Below are positions 17,716 to 27,319 of a stretch of 64,000 nucleotides of DNA, one piece after another (position 1 is the first letter of the stretch; each line of letters starts with the position of its first letter). This DNA comes from Microbulbifer rhizosphaerae. Lineage in GTDB: Bacteria; Pseudomonadota; Gammaproteobacteria; Pseudomonadales; Cellvibrionaceae. The stretch lies in contig NZ_JACHWZ010000002.1 of the NCBI RefSeq assembly GCF_014191725.1, positions 199,735 to 263,734 of the forward strand. Reading direction: 5' to 3'. Below the pieces are notes generated by a model, which was given only the letters and a program-made list of their open reading frames with translations, did not search any database and was not told where the DNA came from. The translations under genes were made by a program, and so were the position numbers.

Positions 17716-18393
17716 TCAGATCGCCATCCACAGCGCCACACCACCGACAACCAGCAGGGCGACCGCCCAAATCAAATCAAAATTGATCCACTTTTGCCGC
17801 AGTACACTCAGGCCAAGCTTGCGGTAAACAATCCAGGCGACCGCCCCCATCACCAGCAGCATCGACAGGGTATGGGCACCCACCGCCAATAACATGGCCC
17901 CTCCCTCGAGCATCGCCGGATGCCCGCCGGCATGATGGGATTTCTGTTCCTCCGCCACCCCCAGCAACGCGGGAATAACCATCAGGCCGGCGCCATGGGC
18001 CGTCGCCATCAGAAATGACCACAACAACAGGTCGCGCATCCCCACCTTCATGCCGACCCAGCGTGGGTGGCGGTAATAGTTGAACAATTTGTAGATGCCG
18101 AATCCCAGCAGCAGTACAGCGGTAAGCCACTGCAATCTGTGGAATGAAATCACCTGCAGCCCCGCAAGCACGATCAACACCACGGCGACAATCGCCGCGG
18201 CGTGTCCGACAGCAATGGGAAACAGTGATATCCAGATGACCCGCCCGCTGTGTTGCTGCAAGCCCAGCGACAGGGCAAACAGCCAGCCCATCCCCGGGTT
18301 GAGCCCGTGAAAGGCACCGAGGGCGATCATGACCAGCCAGGGGCTGAGTCCCTCAGGAAGGGAAACAGTATGAGTCGGTAGAAGCGTCTCCAC
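17716..18393 (-). CDS. Polytopic membrane protein paired with SBP56
   Basis: The 225-residue protein has about six hydrophobic helices and histidine-rich conserved segments: LGAFHGLNPGMGWLFALSLGLQ near the start, PIAVGHAAAIVAVVL, LMATAHGAGLMVIPALLG and GAHTLSMLLVMGAV. The HGLNPGMGWLFA motif recalls metal or UreH/NiCoT-like permeases, but I do not place it in a named family with confidence. Translation starts at GTG 18393, 41 bases inside the 3' end of the SBP56 gene, so the two genes are coupled and the protein may serve SBP56, for example in metal supply or sulfur metabolism (inference). Confidence 0.75.
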   Translation of the reverse strand: METLLPTHTVSLPEGLSPWLVMIALGAFHGLNPGMGWLFALSLGLQQHSGRVIWISLFPIAVGHAAAIVAVVLIVLAGLQVISFHRLQWLTAVLLLGFGIYKLFNYYRHPRWVGMKVGMRDLLLWSFLMATAHGAGLMVIPALLGVAEEQKSHHAGGHPAMLEGGAMLLAVGAHTLSMLLVMGAVAWIVYRKLGLSVLRQKWINFDLIWAVALLVVGGVALWMAI

Positions 18394-19750
18394 CTTCCAG
18401 CCTTACCTGGTGTACGCGGGTTTTTCCGAAGTCGACGAAAAAATCCGGGTCCAGTTCCATGCCCCCGGATGGATCGATATTCACCTTGACCATCCAACCC
18501 GTCATCTTGTCGGGATAAAACTGGTCATCCCAGCTGCTGTAGAGCGAATTGGTGAAATAGACCCGGCGCCCGTCGCGACTGATTTCCACCATTTGCGGCG
18601 CACCGAGTAATTGCCTGTCCGCCTTGGGATGCCCCTTCCTGGCGACGATTCCACCGATCTCCACCTTGCCCGTGAGCCGGGGATTGAAAGGATCGGATAC
18701 ATCGTACTGGTGCAACTCGCCGGTGCCCCAGCAGGACACGTAGAGAAAGCGGTCGTCAAGGGAGAGATCGATATCCGACACCAGCGGCGGCACCGCCTTG
18801 AACGGCTTCAGCGCTTCGGGCAGGGATTCCTCATCCGCCGGCACGGCGGGAATGGAAATGGTTTTCTTCATTTTCCACTCACCGCCCTCGCGATACCAGG
18901 TCCATACGGATGCGGACAGATCCTCGGTACTGATGACGACTCCGGCAAAACCGTAATCCTTGGTCGGGTCGTGGGCCGGGCGCAGTTCCAGCAACATCTG
19001 GTGTTCGGCGCCTATATCGATGCTCTGGGCCAGGCGTCTTTTGCGCAGGTCCCAAAAGTGGATGCGGTGGCCGTACTTATTCGCCAGCAGATCCTCCGGC
19101 ACCAGGCCGTTTTCAAACTGCGATGGCTTTGCCCACTCGCTGCTGATCAGCACATCTTCCGCCAGATGCCACCAGAAGTCGTAGGCCAGTTCCTGATCAC
19201 CGCGGTGCAGCTCCCAGGGTCCGACCACACTGAAGCTGAAGTGGTCCAGCATAAAAATACCGCCGGGACCTTCGTCCCCTTTGGCTGAGCCCATGGCGGA
19301 AATGTAAATCGCGTCCGGCCCGCAATGCACTGTGTGCGGGCGGCTGTAACCGGACTTGCCAATGACCTCCTCCGGCTCCAGGGTTTTTACAATGTGCGGC
19401 TGCCGAGGGTCCGGTTTGGTGTCGATGATGTAGATACGGGAGCTGCGCAGCCCGGGCACCACCAGGTAGCGCCGCTCCAGATGCGGATGCGGCGCAAACG
19501 GACACAGTGCCGAACTACAGGCGTTCCAGCCGAAATGATGCAGTTCGTCGCCGACATAGGGCAACTCCAGCTCGCCAACCACCTGGCTGTAGCTCGCGGA
19601 ATCCGGGTCCAGGTCGACCACACAGATGGCGTCGGGTTTTTCTCCACCGTCCGGATTAAGCGCCGCCACATAGGCGTGGCGCTCGGGCGGCGCCTGCATT
19701 GCCATTTTGGCCGAGGGATAGAACGACGGATCGGGTTTCCACAGCGCCAT
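18353..19750 (-). CDS. Selenium-binding protein SBP56 / methanethiol oxidase
   Basis: The 465-residue protein is full length for the SBP56 family and has its landmarks: HAYVAALNPDG, LPYVGDELHHFGWNACSSA, RYLVVPGLRSSRIYIIDTKPDPR, GYSRPHTVHCGPDAIYISAMG, DFWWHLAEDVLISSEWAKPSQFENG, DIDLSLDDRFLYVSCWGTGELHQYDVSDP and MVEISRDGRRVYFTNSLYS. Bacterial and human relatives oxidise methanethiol to formaldehyde, H2S and H2O2 with a copper centre. The ATG at 19750 follows GGAGG. The formaldehyde-detoxifying fghA-adhC pair lies ~3 kb upstream, which fits a C1-sulfur theme but is not the same operon. Confidence 0.92.
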   Translation of the reverse strand: MALWKPDPSFYPSAKMAMQAPPERHAYVAALNPDGGEKPDAICVVDLDPDSASYSQVVGELELPYVGDELHHFGWNACSSALCPFAPHPHLERRYLVVPGLRSSRIYIIDTKPDPRQPHIVKTLEPEEVIGKSGYSRPHTVHCGPDAIYISAMGSAKGDEGPGGIFMLDHFSFSVVGPWELHRGDQELAYDFWWHLAEDVLISSEWAKPSQFENGLVPEDLLANKYGHRIHFWDLRKRRLAQSIDIGAEHQMLLELRPAHDPTKDYGFAGVVISTEDLSASVWTWYREGGEWKMKKTISIPAVPADEESLPEALKPFKAVPPLVSDIDLSLDDRFLYVSCWGTGELHQYDVSDPFNPRLTGKVEIGGIVARKGHPKADRQLLGAPQMVEISRDGRRVYFTNSLYSSWDDQFYPDKMTGWMVKVNIDPSGGMELDPDFFVDFGKTRVHQVRLEGGDASTDSYCFPS

Positions 19751-19963
19751 GGAGACAAACCTCCGTGAGAAATTTGAGATAGCGAAAATAGCGGTGAGGT
19801 TTGCAGTATAGGAACAGCTGATGATCGCTGATCGCGAGGGGAAGCCGATAGCGGGAATTGTGCGCCTTTCTTTCCGCCGCAAATTTGCAGAAGGGGCAAT
19901 CAAGACTACAAAGGGCAGGCGGAATAAAATCCCGCCGTCTATAAAAAGTCGGGCACAGATCTC

Positions 19964-19980
19964 AATGGCACTAAGTTAAG
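19964..19980. repeat. Solo copy of the IS4-type terminal inverted repeat
   Basis: AATGGCACTAAGTTAAG is identical to bases 2-18 of the terminal repeat of the IS4-type element (GAATGGCACTAAGTTAAG). No transposase adjoins it, so it is an excision scar, a solo end or a chance match. Confidence 0.5.
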
Positions 19981-19992
19981 GACTCGGGCGGT

Positions 19993-20096
19993 CCTGCTAC
20001 CGGGGGCTTTTTGCGGGACCGTTGGAGGCATGGATGCCACGCCGAGCGTACATGGATGTATTCGCAGCGTGTCTCGCAAAAGCCCTCGGCAGCAGG
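19993..20096. repeat. Large BIME-like inverted repeat
   Basis: Arms beginning CCTGCTACCGGGGGCTTTTT and ending AAAAGCCCTCGGCAGCAGG flank a core with ATGGATGCCACGCCGAGC and TACATGGATGTATTCGCAGC. The core is a common gammaproteobacterial intergenic repeat. It lies downstream of the DPP-IV-like gene. Confidence 0.75.
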
Positions 20097-20113
20097 GTCG
20101 CCCGGTTGCTTGA

Positions 20114-22330
20114 TTACTGTGCTGCACCCTTCAGCTGCCGATCGAAGAAACTCTTGATCATGCTGTACTGGTGGATACCCGTCTGCTTGCCGCGCAGGCT
20201 GTGCTTCTTGCCCGGGTAGGTCATCAACTCAAACTGTATGCCCTTGTCCTGCATCACCTTGATCAACTTGGTGGTATTGGTAAACAGCACATTGTCGTCC
20301 GCCATGCCGTGGTAGACCAGCAGTGAGCCCTTGAGGCCATCCACATAGGGAAATACCGAGGAGGCTTCGTAGGCTTTGTCATCCCTGTTGGGGTTACCCA
20401 TATAGCGCTCCGTGTAGTGGGTGTCGTACAGGGACCAGTCGGTAACCGGCGCTCCAGACACCCCGGCCTTGAAATAATCGCCAGCCTTGAACATGGTCAT
20501 CAGCGCCATATAACCGCCGTAGCTGTGGCCATAGACACCGATGCGCTCCACGTCCACATAGGGCAGTGTGCGCAGAAATTTAACTCCGGTGACCTGGTCT
20601 TCCACTTCCACCGATCCCATGCGCTTGAAGATGGGATCTTCAAACGTTTTGCCGCGATTGGCGGAACCGCGATTGTCCAGGGTGAACACGATATAGCCCT
20701 GTTGCGCCATATATTGGTTAAAGGGCTTGTCCCAACTGTTGGTCACCAGCTGCACGTGGGGGCCGCCATAGAGATAGACCATCACCGGGTATCGCTTTTT
20801 CGGGTCGAAGCCGCTGGGTTTGTACATGCGGTAGTAGAGCTTGTGGCCCTCGGGCGCATCGACGGAACCGAACTCGGGGCGGATCCAGTCCTTTTTGTAC
20901 GGGAACAGCGGGTGGCCTTCCTTCACAGCGTTCTCTTCCAACCAGGTGATGCGCTCACCGCTGGCCCTGTGCAAGCTCACTTGGGGTGGGGTGTCGATGC
21001 TGGAAAAGTCGTCCAGATAGCCGGAGCCATCCTGGGCAAACTCGATGCGGTGCATGCCGCGGCGGCTGGAGATCTTCTGCGGCTTCTCCGGCGTCTCTGT
21101 GTGCAGCGCCGCCGCGTACAGGTGCCGTTCCAGCGGCGTATCCATACGCCCGGTAAAGTAAACCCGGCCATTCTTTTCGTCGACGGCGGCGAGAGCGTCG
21201 ACACTCCACTCGCCTGTGCTCAGGGGGCGGATCAGTTTGCCGTCGAGATCGTACAGGTACAGGTGTTTGTAACCGCTGCGCTCGGAGGCCCAGACAAAGC
21301 GGTCGCTGTCTTCCAGGAATTCCAGGTCACTGTGCAGGTTGATCCAGGTGTCGCTGGTTTCCTTCACCAGGGTGCGGGTTTTGTTGCCAACGATATCCAC
21401 CAGGCGCAATTCCAGGGTCTGCTGGTCGCGGCTCTGCCACTGATAGCTGAGCAGATTGTCCCGCGCCCAATCCACGCGCGGAATATAGATGTCTTCGTCT
21501 TTGCCCAGATCCAGCCAGCGGGTCTCACCGGAGTCGATATCCAGCACTCCCAATTTGATTTTCACGTTGGGGCGGCCGGCGGCCGGATAGCGCTGCCGGA
21601 TCATGTCGATGCGGTCCGCATAGATTTCGCTGCGGGTCACTTCGTCCACCGGTGACTCGGCCACCTGCAGGTAGGCGATATGGCGATCGTCCGGCGACCA
21701 CCAGTAGCCGGTCATGCGGTCCATTTCCTCCTGGGCGACGAATTCCGCCATGCCGTTTTTGACCGGCCCCTCGCCGTCGCGGGTTAGCTGGCGTTCTTTG
21801 CCGGTTTTCAGGTCGACGATAAAAATATCCTGGTCGCGGATAAAGGAAACATAGCTGCCCTTGGGCGACACACGAACGTCGGTTTCGAAGGCCTCGGTTT
21901 CAGTCAGCCGCCGCACGGATTTTTTTCCCAGATCGTAGTAATAGATATCGCCGGCGAGGGGGAACAGCAGCGATTTACCGTCGTCGGACCAGGTGTACTC
22001 CATGATGCCGCTGCCGTAGATACGTTGGCGTTCACGGCGGGCCTTCTCTTCATCGGAGAGCACCTCCTCTCCCCGGTGGAGGGAATCGGAATCCACCAGC
22101 ATGCGGGTCTCGCCGTCGTCGATATGGTATTCCCAGAGGTCATAGCGGTTGTAATCGGTTTCCCGCCCCTTGAGGAAGGTGACCCGGCTGCCGTCCGGAG
22201 AGTATTCCAGGGCCCGGGGTGAGGTACCACTCAGGGCGGGATCGGAGAATATTCTCTCGATGGTTAGCTGTTCGGCAGAAGAAAAACCGGCAAAAGTGCA
22301 GCCCAGCAGAAACAGAAGCTTTCTTCTCAT
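20114..22330 (-). CDS. S9 family peptidase, dipeptidyl-peptidase IV-like
   Basis: The 738-residue precursor starts with signal peptide MRRKLLFLLGCTFAGFSSA. Residues ~30-490 form the beta-propeller (DPPIV_N type, e.g. YTWSDDGKSLLFPLAGDIYYYD, GYWWSPDDRHIAYLQ). The C-terminal alpha/beta-hydrolase has the triad Ser603 (GHSYGGY), Asp678 (HGMADDNV) and His710 (KKHSLRG). The conserved VAQEEMDRMTGYWW motif holds the double-Glu that binds the substrate N-terminus, so aminodipeptidase activity, often after proline, is expected. It likely acts in the periplasm on imported peptides and stands alone between two palindromic gaps. Confidence 0.92.
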   Translation of the reverse strand: MRRKLLFLLGCTFAGFSSAEQLTIERIFSDPALSGTSPRALEYSPDGSRVTFLKGRETDYNRYDLWEYHIDDGETRMLVDSDSLHRGEEVLSDEEKARRERQRIYGSGIMEYTWSDDGKSLLFPLAGDIYYYDLGKKSVRRLTETEAFETDVRVSPKGSYVSFIRDQDIFIVDLKTGKERQLTRDGEGPVKNGMAEFVAQEEMDRMTGYWWSPDDRHIAYLQVAESPVDEVTRSEIYADRIDMIRQRYPAAGRPNVKIKLGVLDIDSGETRWLDLGKDEDIYIPRVDWARDNLLSYQWQSRDQQTLELRLVDIVGNKTRTLVKETSDTWINLHSDLEFLEDSDRFVWASERSGYKHLYLYDLDGKLIRPLSTGEWSVDALAAVDEKNGRVYFTGRMDTPLERHLYAAALHTETPEKPQKISSRRGMHRIEFAQDGSGYLDDFSSIDTPPQVSLHRASGERITWLEENAVKEGHPLFPYKKDWIRPEFGSVDAPEGHKLYYRMYKPSGFDPKKRYPVMVYLYGGPHVQLVTNSWDKPFNQYMAQQGYIVFTLDNRGSANRGKTFEDPIFKRMGSVEVEDQVTGVKFLRTLPYVDVERIGVYGHSYGGYMALMTMFKAGDYFKAGVSGAPVTDWSLYDTHYTERYMGNPNRDDKAYEASSVFPYVDGLKGSLLVYHGMADDNVLFTNTTKLIKVMQDKGIQFELMTYPGKKHSLRGKQTGIHQYSMIKSFFDRQLKGAAQ

Positions 22331-22692
22331 GGGGAATCTCGTTTTACGGTGAACAGGCGTTGAGTGTTTCGAGAGATTCTAATCCGGAGACGGAAACGGT
22401 GCCAGCCGCGGGTGGCGGCTGACGCTGAGGCGGGATTGCCCAGTCGCTGGTTCGTAGTCGTGGGCGGCCCAGCTACGGGTATTACCTTGCGAGACACGCC
22501 GTAAATACATCCCTGTAGGCTTGTCCGCGAGGTCCCTCTCGCAGACAGTCTCGCAAGGTAATACCCGTAGCAGAGCCTTCGCATCACGAGCAGCGCTCAA
22601 GTGAGCAGCGTTATCCCCTCTAGCGGATTATTTTTTCTGGAATAATTTTTTACTCAGCTCGCCAGACGAAAATCTGAATCCGGCGACCTGAC
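22331..22692. other. Intergenic region with a long inverted repeat
   Basis: No gene is seen. It is dominated by the inverted repeat at 22473-22570 plus AT-rich DNA near 22620-22650. Confidence 0.5.
22473..22570. repeat. BIME-like element with perfect 23-bp arms
   Basis: Arms begin CTACGGGTATTACCTTGCGA and close with its reverse complement; the core includes ACGCCGTAAATACATCCCTG and TAGGCTTGTCCGCGAGGTCC. It resembles the element at 19993-20096 in outer GCGAGAC/GTCTCGC motifs and core layout. Confidence 0.8.
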
Positions 22693-23535
22693 TCAACCCC
22701 TGAGCAGAAAATCCGCGTGAAAGCGAAGATGCTGTTCAATAAAGCTGGCAATAAAGTAGTAGCTGTGATCGTAACCGGCGTGGTGCTCGACCTTCAGCGG
22801 ATAGCCGCTGGCTTCCGCTGCGCTCTGCAGTGCGTGGGGTTTCAATTGCTCTTCCAGAAATTCGTCCGCATCACCCTGGGAAACCAGCATGGGAATCCGC
22901 TCCCTGGCGCGGCTTAGCAGCACCGTCGCGTCGTACTCTTCCCACAGGGATTTGTCCGCTCCCAGGTAGGCGGCAAAAGCCTTTTCTCCCCAGGGACAGG
23001 CGATGGGATTGCAGATGGGGCTGAACGCCGAAATCGACGTGTAGCGCTCCATATTTTTCAGGCCGATCACCAGTGCGCCGTGCCCGCCCATGGAGTGGCC
23101 GGCGAGGGCGCGACGGTCGTTCACCGGAAAGTACTGTTCCACCAGTTCGGGCAGTTCTTTCAGTACATAGTCGTACATGCGGTAGTGCTGCTTCCAGGGC
23201 TCCTGGGTGGCGTTGACATAAAAGCCCGCGCCCTGCCCCAGGTCGTACCCTGGATCGTCCGGCACGTCCTCGCCCCGGGGGCTGGTGTCCGGGGCCACGA
23301 GCACAATGCCCAGTTCCGCGGCCATGCGCTGGGCGCAGGCCTTCTGCATAAAGTTTTCATCGGTGCAGGTGAGGCCGGACAGCCAGTAGAGCACCGGGAA
23401 ACGGGTGCCCTTCTCGATCTGCGGAGGCAGGTAGACCGCAAAGCGCATGTCGCACTGCAGGGTTTCCGAATAGTGACGGAACTGTTTTTGCCAGCCGTCG
23501 AAAGACTTGGTGCTGCTGACAGCTTCGAGTTTCAT
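22693..23535 (-). CDS. fghA: S-formylglutathione hydrolase
   Basis: The 280-residue alpha/beta hydrolase matches FGH enzymes throughout: [29 protein letters not shown] at the start, [23 protein letters not shown], the nucleophile [10 protein letters not shown] and a C-terminal [21 protein letters not shown] with the catalytic His. It hydrolyses S-formylglutathione to formate and glutathione, the last step of glutathione-dependent formaldehyde oxidation. AAGGAAGG precedes the ATG. It follows adhC by 12 bp on the same strand, a two-gene operon. Confidence 0.96.
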   Translation of the reverse strand: MKLEAVSSTKSFDGWQKQFRHYSETLQCDMRFAVYLPPQIEKGTRFPVLYWLSGLTCTDENFMQKACAQRMAAELGIVLVAPDTSPRGEDVPDDPGYDLGQGAGFYVNATQEPWKQHYRMYDYVLKELPELVEQYFPVNDRRALAGHSMGGHGALVIGLKNMERYTSISAFSPICNPIACPWGEKAFAAYLGADKSLWEEYDATVLLSRARERIPMLVSQGDADEFLEEQLKPHALQSAAEASGYPLKVEHHAGYDHSYYFIASFIEQHLRFHADFLLRG

Positions 23536-23547
23536 CTGCGTCCTTCC

Positions 23548-24687
<1,140 letters not shown>

Positions 24688-24726
24688 TCACAGGTAGTGG
24701 CGAACTGTTCCGGCCACCATACCAGA

Positions 24727-24740
24727 TTAACAATTGTTAA
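24727..24740. promoter_or_regulatory. Perfect palindrome upstream of adhC
   Basis: TTAACAATTGTTAA is a 14-bp perfect palindrome about 48 bp before the adhC start and in the gap to a small divergent gene. It is a plausible binding site for a dimeric regulator; the regulator is not identified. Confidence 0.5.
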
Positions 24741-24811
24741 CGCATCTTAACCCAGCCCCCCGCACCGGCTGTGGTCTGATAGACAAATCCATAGAAGGAC
24801 GGGAATAAATA

Positions 24812-24904
24812 ATGAGAGCTCTTCTGCTGATCGCCTGCGCGGCGCTCGCCGCCGGCTGCAGCTCGGCTCCGAAGATGCCGCGCCGGTATTTTCTGAATCC
24901 CTGA
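24812..24904 (+). CDS. Very small lipoprotein (30 aa)
   Basis: The frame reads MRALLLIACAALAAGCSSAP followed by KMPRRYFLNP. It has a short hydrophobic helix and lipobox LAAGC with Cys16, and GGGA eight bases before the ATG. The mature part would be only 15 residues. It may be a genuine tiny lipoprotein like entericidin-type peptides, or the surviving front of a longer lipoprotein gene whose remainder up to 25110 has decayed. It is divergent from adhC. Confidence 0.5.
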   Translation: MRALLLIACAALAAGCSSAPKMPRRYFLNP

Positions 24905-25111
24905 TCACCGATATCACGGCTGGTTTGTGATCGAAGAGGCTTTCGATAGAGCTCTGCAGAAATTCGCGGTGAATGCAGGGCTGTTTCAAGCAAGAAGGAG
25001 GCGGCCCGCTGATATCACTATTTAGTACCAGACAGGACACTATTGGCCCGAACTTTGCCTGCTTGTATCGGTAAGGGGTAACCGCGACCAGGTAAAGGAG
25101 GGGGCCTAGCG

Positions 25112-25471
25112 ATGAAAAACAACTACTGGCTGATGACTTCCGACGCGCTGACCATTCTGCGCAGACTGGGCAGACGGCTGCAGGCGGAATTTGATATCTG
25201 CCTGCGCTTTTCCGACGACAACCTGGAGCAAAAACTGGGACGGGCAAAGGCGAAATCCGCGGACACTGAAACCCGGCAGTTGATTGGCAAGCTCGAGGAG
25301 ATACGCGGCATGCCCTTTCTCACCGGAGGCCAAGCCCTGCCCCGCCTGTACCGGGGACACCCGAAACTGAACGAGCCACGTCAAAAGGATATCTACGAGC
25401 TGATCTACGGTGAGGATCCGGCGCGGCACGATCCGTTCCGGCAACACAGGCTTTCACCCATAAAAATGTAA
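25112..25471 (+). CDS. Hypothetical protein, 119 aa
   Basis: The protein (MKNNYWLMTSDALTILRRLGRRLQ...) is charged, soluble and mostly helical, with a basic N-terminal third and a C-terminal PRQKDIYELIYGEDPARHDPFRQHR segment. AAAGGAGGGGG precedes the ATG, which supports translation. I recognise no family. Neighbours give no clear hint: a tiny lipoprotein gene lies upstream and a gene-free gap with a Fur-like site lies downstream. Confidence 0.6.
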   Translation: MKNNYWLMTSDALTILRRLGRRLQAEFDICLRFSDDNLEQKLGRAKAKSADTETRQLIGKLEEIRGMPFLTGGQALPRLYRGHPKLNEPRQKDIYELIYGEDPARHDPFRQHRLSPIKM

Positions 25472-25810
25472 AGGGGGCAGAGGGTGTACCAGAACCAGAT
25501 CCCCAGGACCTGAGCAGCCCTGTCCCGCACCCGACCGCAAAAAAACAGACCCCCCAAATTTCTCCTTGTACAGCAGAATGTCTCCGGATATCATTAACGA
25601 TAATGATTAGCATTTAGATTAACTGCCAATCATCCGGAAACCACCACCTGCTGAACGCGGTCCACGGAAGGGCCGGTCCCCAACCCCAGCCGGCATCTCT
25701 GGGCGGGGGCAGACCGATGTATACGCCCACCGGTCTCGTATTGATGTGCAGGGATGCACTTCTTTTTATTTTCCAGCCTCAGAAGCGCAAGCTGGGGCCT
25801 GTCCATATCC
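25472..25810. other. Intergenic region with orphan Fur-like box
   Basis: No convincing gene is present. The Fur-like site at 25599-25614 has no obvious target. Downstream GC-rich DNA to 25810 holds only short frames without ribosome sites. Confidence 0.5.
25599..25614. promoter_or_regulatory. Fur-box-like sequence without a target gene
   Basis: GATAATGATTAGCATT matches 14 of 16 positions of the Fur repeat GATAATGATAATCATT. No iron-uptake gene follows on either strand, so it may be a remnant of a deleted locus or a chance AT-rich match. Confidence 0.4.
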
Positions 25811-26215
25811 TTACAGGTGGCGGGTTTCCGCCGGCTCGCACCACCAGTTGTCGTTGCGCCCGTCGAAGTATTTTACCGGCGCCTCGATCAGTTCCCGCGG
25901 TTCCACATCGTCCAGCGCGGCGAGGTTGATGGAAACATAATCGCCGCCGATCTCTTCCACATACCCCCGCCCGAAAGGCCTGATACCGCACCGTTTGCAG
26001 AACAGGTGGTGTCCCACCTTGCCGCCGAACTGGTAGTCGCTGAGCGATGTCTCTCCCCGCAGCAGGCGAAAATCCCCCGGCGCAACGATGGCACCCCAGC
26101 CACGCTGTTTGGTGCAGATGGAACAGTTGCACTTGCCGGTTCCGGCACTCAGATCCAGATCCACTTCAAATTGCACTTCACCGCAATGACAGCTGCCCGA
26201 ATAGGTCTTTTTCAT
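25811..26215 (-). CDS. GFA family zinc protein
   Basis: The 134-residue protein has the full zinc-ligand pattern of the glutathione-dependent formaldehyde-activating (GFA/CENP-V) fold: Cys9 and Cys11 in GSCHCGEVQFEV, Cys29/31/34 in KCNCSICTKQ, Cys73/76 in LFCKRCGIRPFGRG. GGGAG upstream selects the ATG at 26215 over a longer frame. Members bind glutathione adducts or act as small carbon-sulfur lyases; a formaldehyde role is not proven for most. It is divergent from the WYL regulator, which may control it. Confidence 0.88.
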   Translation of the reverse strand: MKKTYSGSCHCGEVQFEVDLDLSAGTGKCNCSICTKQRGWGAIVAPGDFRLLRGETSLSDYQFGGKVGHHLFCKRCGIRPFGRGYVEEIGGDYVSINLAALDDVEPRELIEAPVKYFDGRNDNWWCEPAETRHL

Positions 26216-26331
26216 CGTTGGGTCTCCCTGGCTCAAGATGTAATCAATGGCGGGCATACTGTAGTGGTCATTTAGGATATATTCGGCCCTAAAAGACGGA
26301 AAAAAATCTCCCAGAGGCGCAACAAAAACCC

Positions 26332-27282
26332 ATGTCAAACCCCACCACCCGCGTACTTTACCTGCTGGAACTGTTGCAGAGCCGCGGCCAGCTCAGCGGT
26401 CGCGAGCTGGCGGATCAACTGGGCGTGGACGGGCGCACCCTGCGCCGCTATATAGCCACCCTCGAAGACCTGGGCATTCCGATCATCGCGGAACGGGGCC
26501 GCTACGGCGGCTACTCGCTGGTGGCCGGCTTCAAGCTGCCGCCGATGATGTTCACCAACGAGGAGACCCTGGCCATTTCCCTGGGGCTTCTGGCGGCGCG
26601 CGAATTGGGCGCCCGCGAAGCGGCGCCGGCAGCGGAAAGCGCTCAGGCGAAACTGGAAAGGGTGATGCCGCAGAATCTCAAACAGCGCCTGCGCGCCCTG
26701 AGAGAGACCGTCACCCTGGACTTCTCCCCCCAGGCCATCGCCGACAGCGAACTGGTCGCCACCCTCGCCGCCGCGGCCCAGTCGCTGCACAGTGTGCAGT
26801 TCAGTTATCTGGACAACCGCGAACGGCAAACCCGGCGCAACTTCAACCCCTACGGCCTGGTGTTCCGCCGCGGCCGCTGGTATGCCGTGGGCCACTGCCA
26901 CCTGCGCGACGCCATCCGCTCCTTCCGCCTGGACCGCATGGGGAAGCTGCAGCCCCTGCAAATGCCCTTTCAGCGGCCGCGGGATTTCGACGCCGCCGAC
27001 TACCTGAAACGGAGCCTGGCGGAAATCCCCCGCGCAATCCCGGTGGAACTGCTGCTGCGCACCGATCTGCCCACCGCCAGTGCGGAACTGGACGGCCATA
27101 TGGGAATACTCACCCCCATGGACGACGGCGTGCTGCTGCAAACGCGCACCGGCTGTCTCAAATGGTTTGCGCGCCAGCTGACCAGGCTGCCATTCAAGTT
27201 TTCCATCCAGCGGCCACAGGAACTGAAAGAGGAGCTGGGCGCGCTGGCGCGGGAGCTGCTCGCGATCGCCGGGGAAGCTTGA
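26332..27282 (+). CDS. YafY-type HTH/WYL transcriptional regulator
   Basis: The 316-residue protein has an N-terminal HTH_11 winged helix (RVLYLLELLQSRGQLSGRELADQLGVDGRTLRRYIATLEDLGIPIIAERGRYGGYSL), then a WYL domain (~residues 140-225: VQFSYLDNRERQTRRNFNPYGLVFRRGRWYAVGHCHLRDAIRSFRLDRM) and a C-terminal WCX segment. Such proteins sense small ligands or nucleic acids through the WYL domain. It is divergent from the GFA gene with 116 bp between starts and lies 37 bp before the phospholipase D gene. Confidence 0.92.
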   Translation: MSNPTTRVLYLLELLQSRGQLSGRELADQLGVDGRTLRRYIATLEDLGIPIIAERGRYGGYSLVAGFKLPPMMFTNEETLAISLGLLAARELGAREAAPAAESAQAKLERVMPQNLKQRLRALRETVTLDFSPQAIADSELVATLAAAAQSLHSVQFSYLDNRERQTRRNFNPYGLVFRRGRWYAVGHCHLRDAIRSFRLDRMGKLQPLQMPFQRPRDFDAADYLKRSLAEIPRAIPVELLLRTDLPTASAELDGHMGILTPMDDGVLLQTRTGCLKWFARQLTRLPFKFSIQRPQELKEELGALARELLAIAGEA

Positions 27283-27319
27283 GGCGGCGGCTATACTCGC
27301 TGTTGTTACCAACGGGCAC

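Larger units (their letters stand above)
19751..20113. other. Intergenic region with BIME-like element and IS-end remnant
   Basis: No gene is seen. It contains the large inverted repeat at 19993-20096 and, at 19964-19980, a 17-bp copy of the end of the IS4-type element found at 59345-60834. Confidence 0.6.

Noticed and set aside
20417..21655. Long plus-strand open frame (412 codons)
   Set aside because: Antisense shadow of the DPP-IV-like peptidase, which has signal peptide and catalytic triad.
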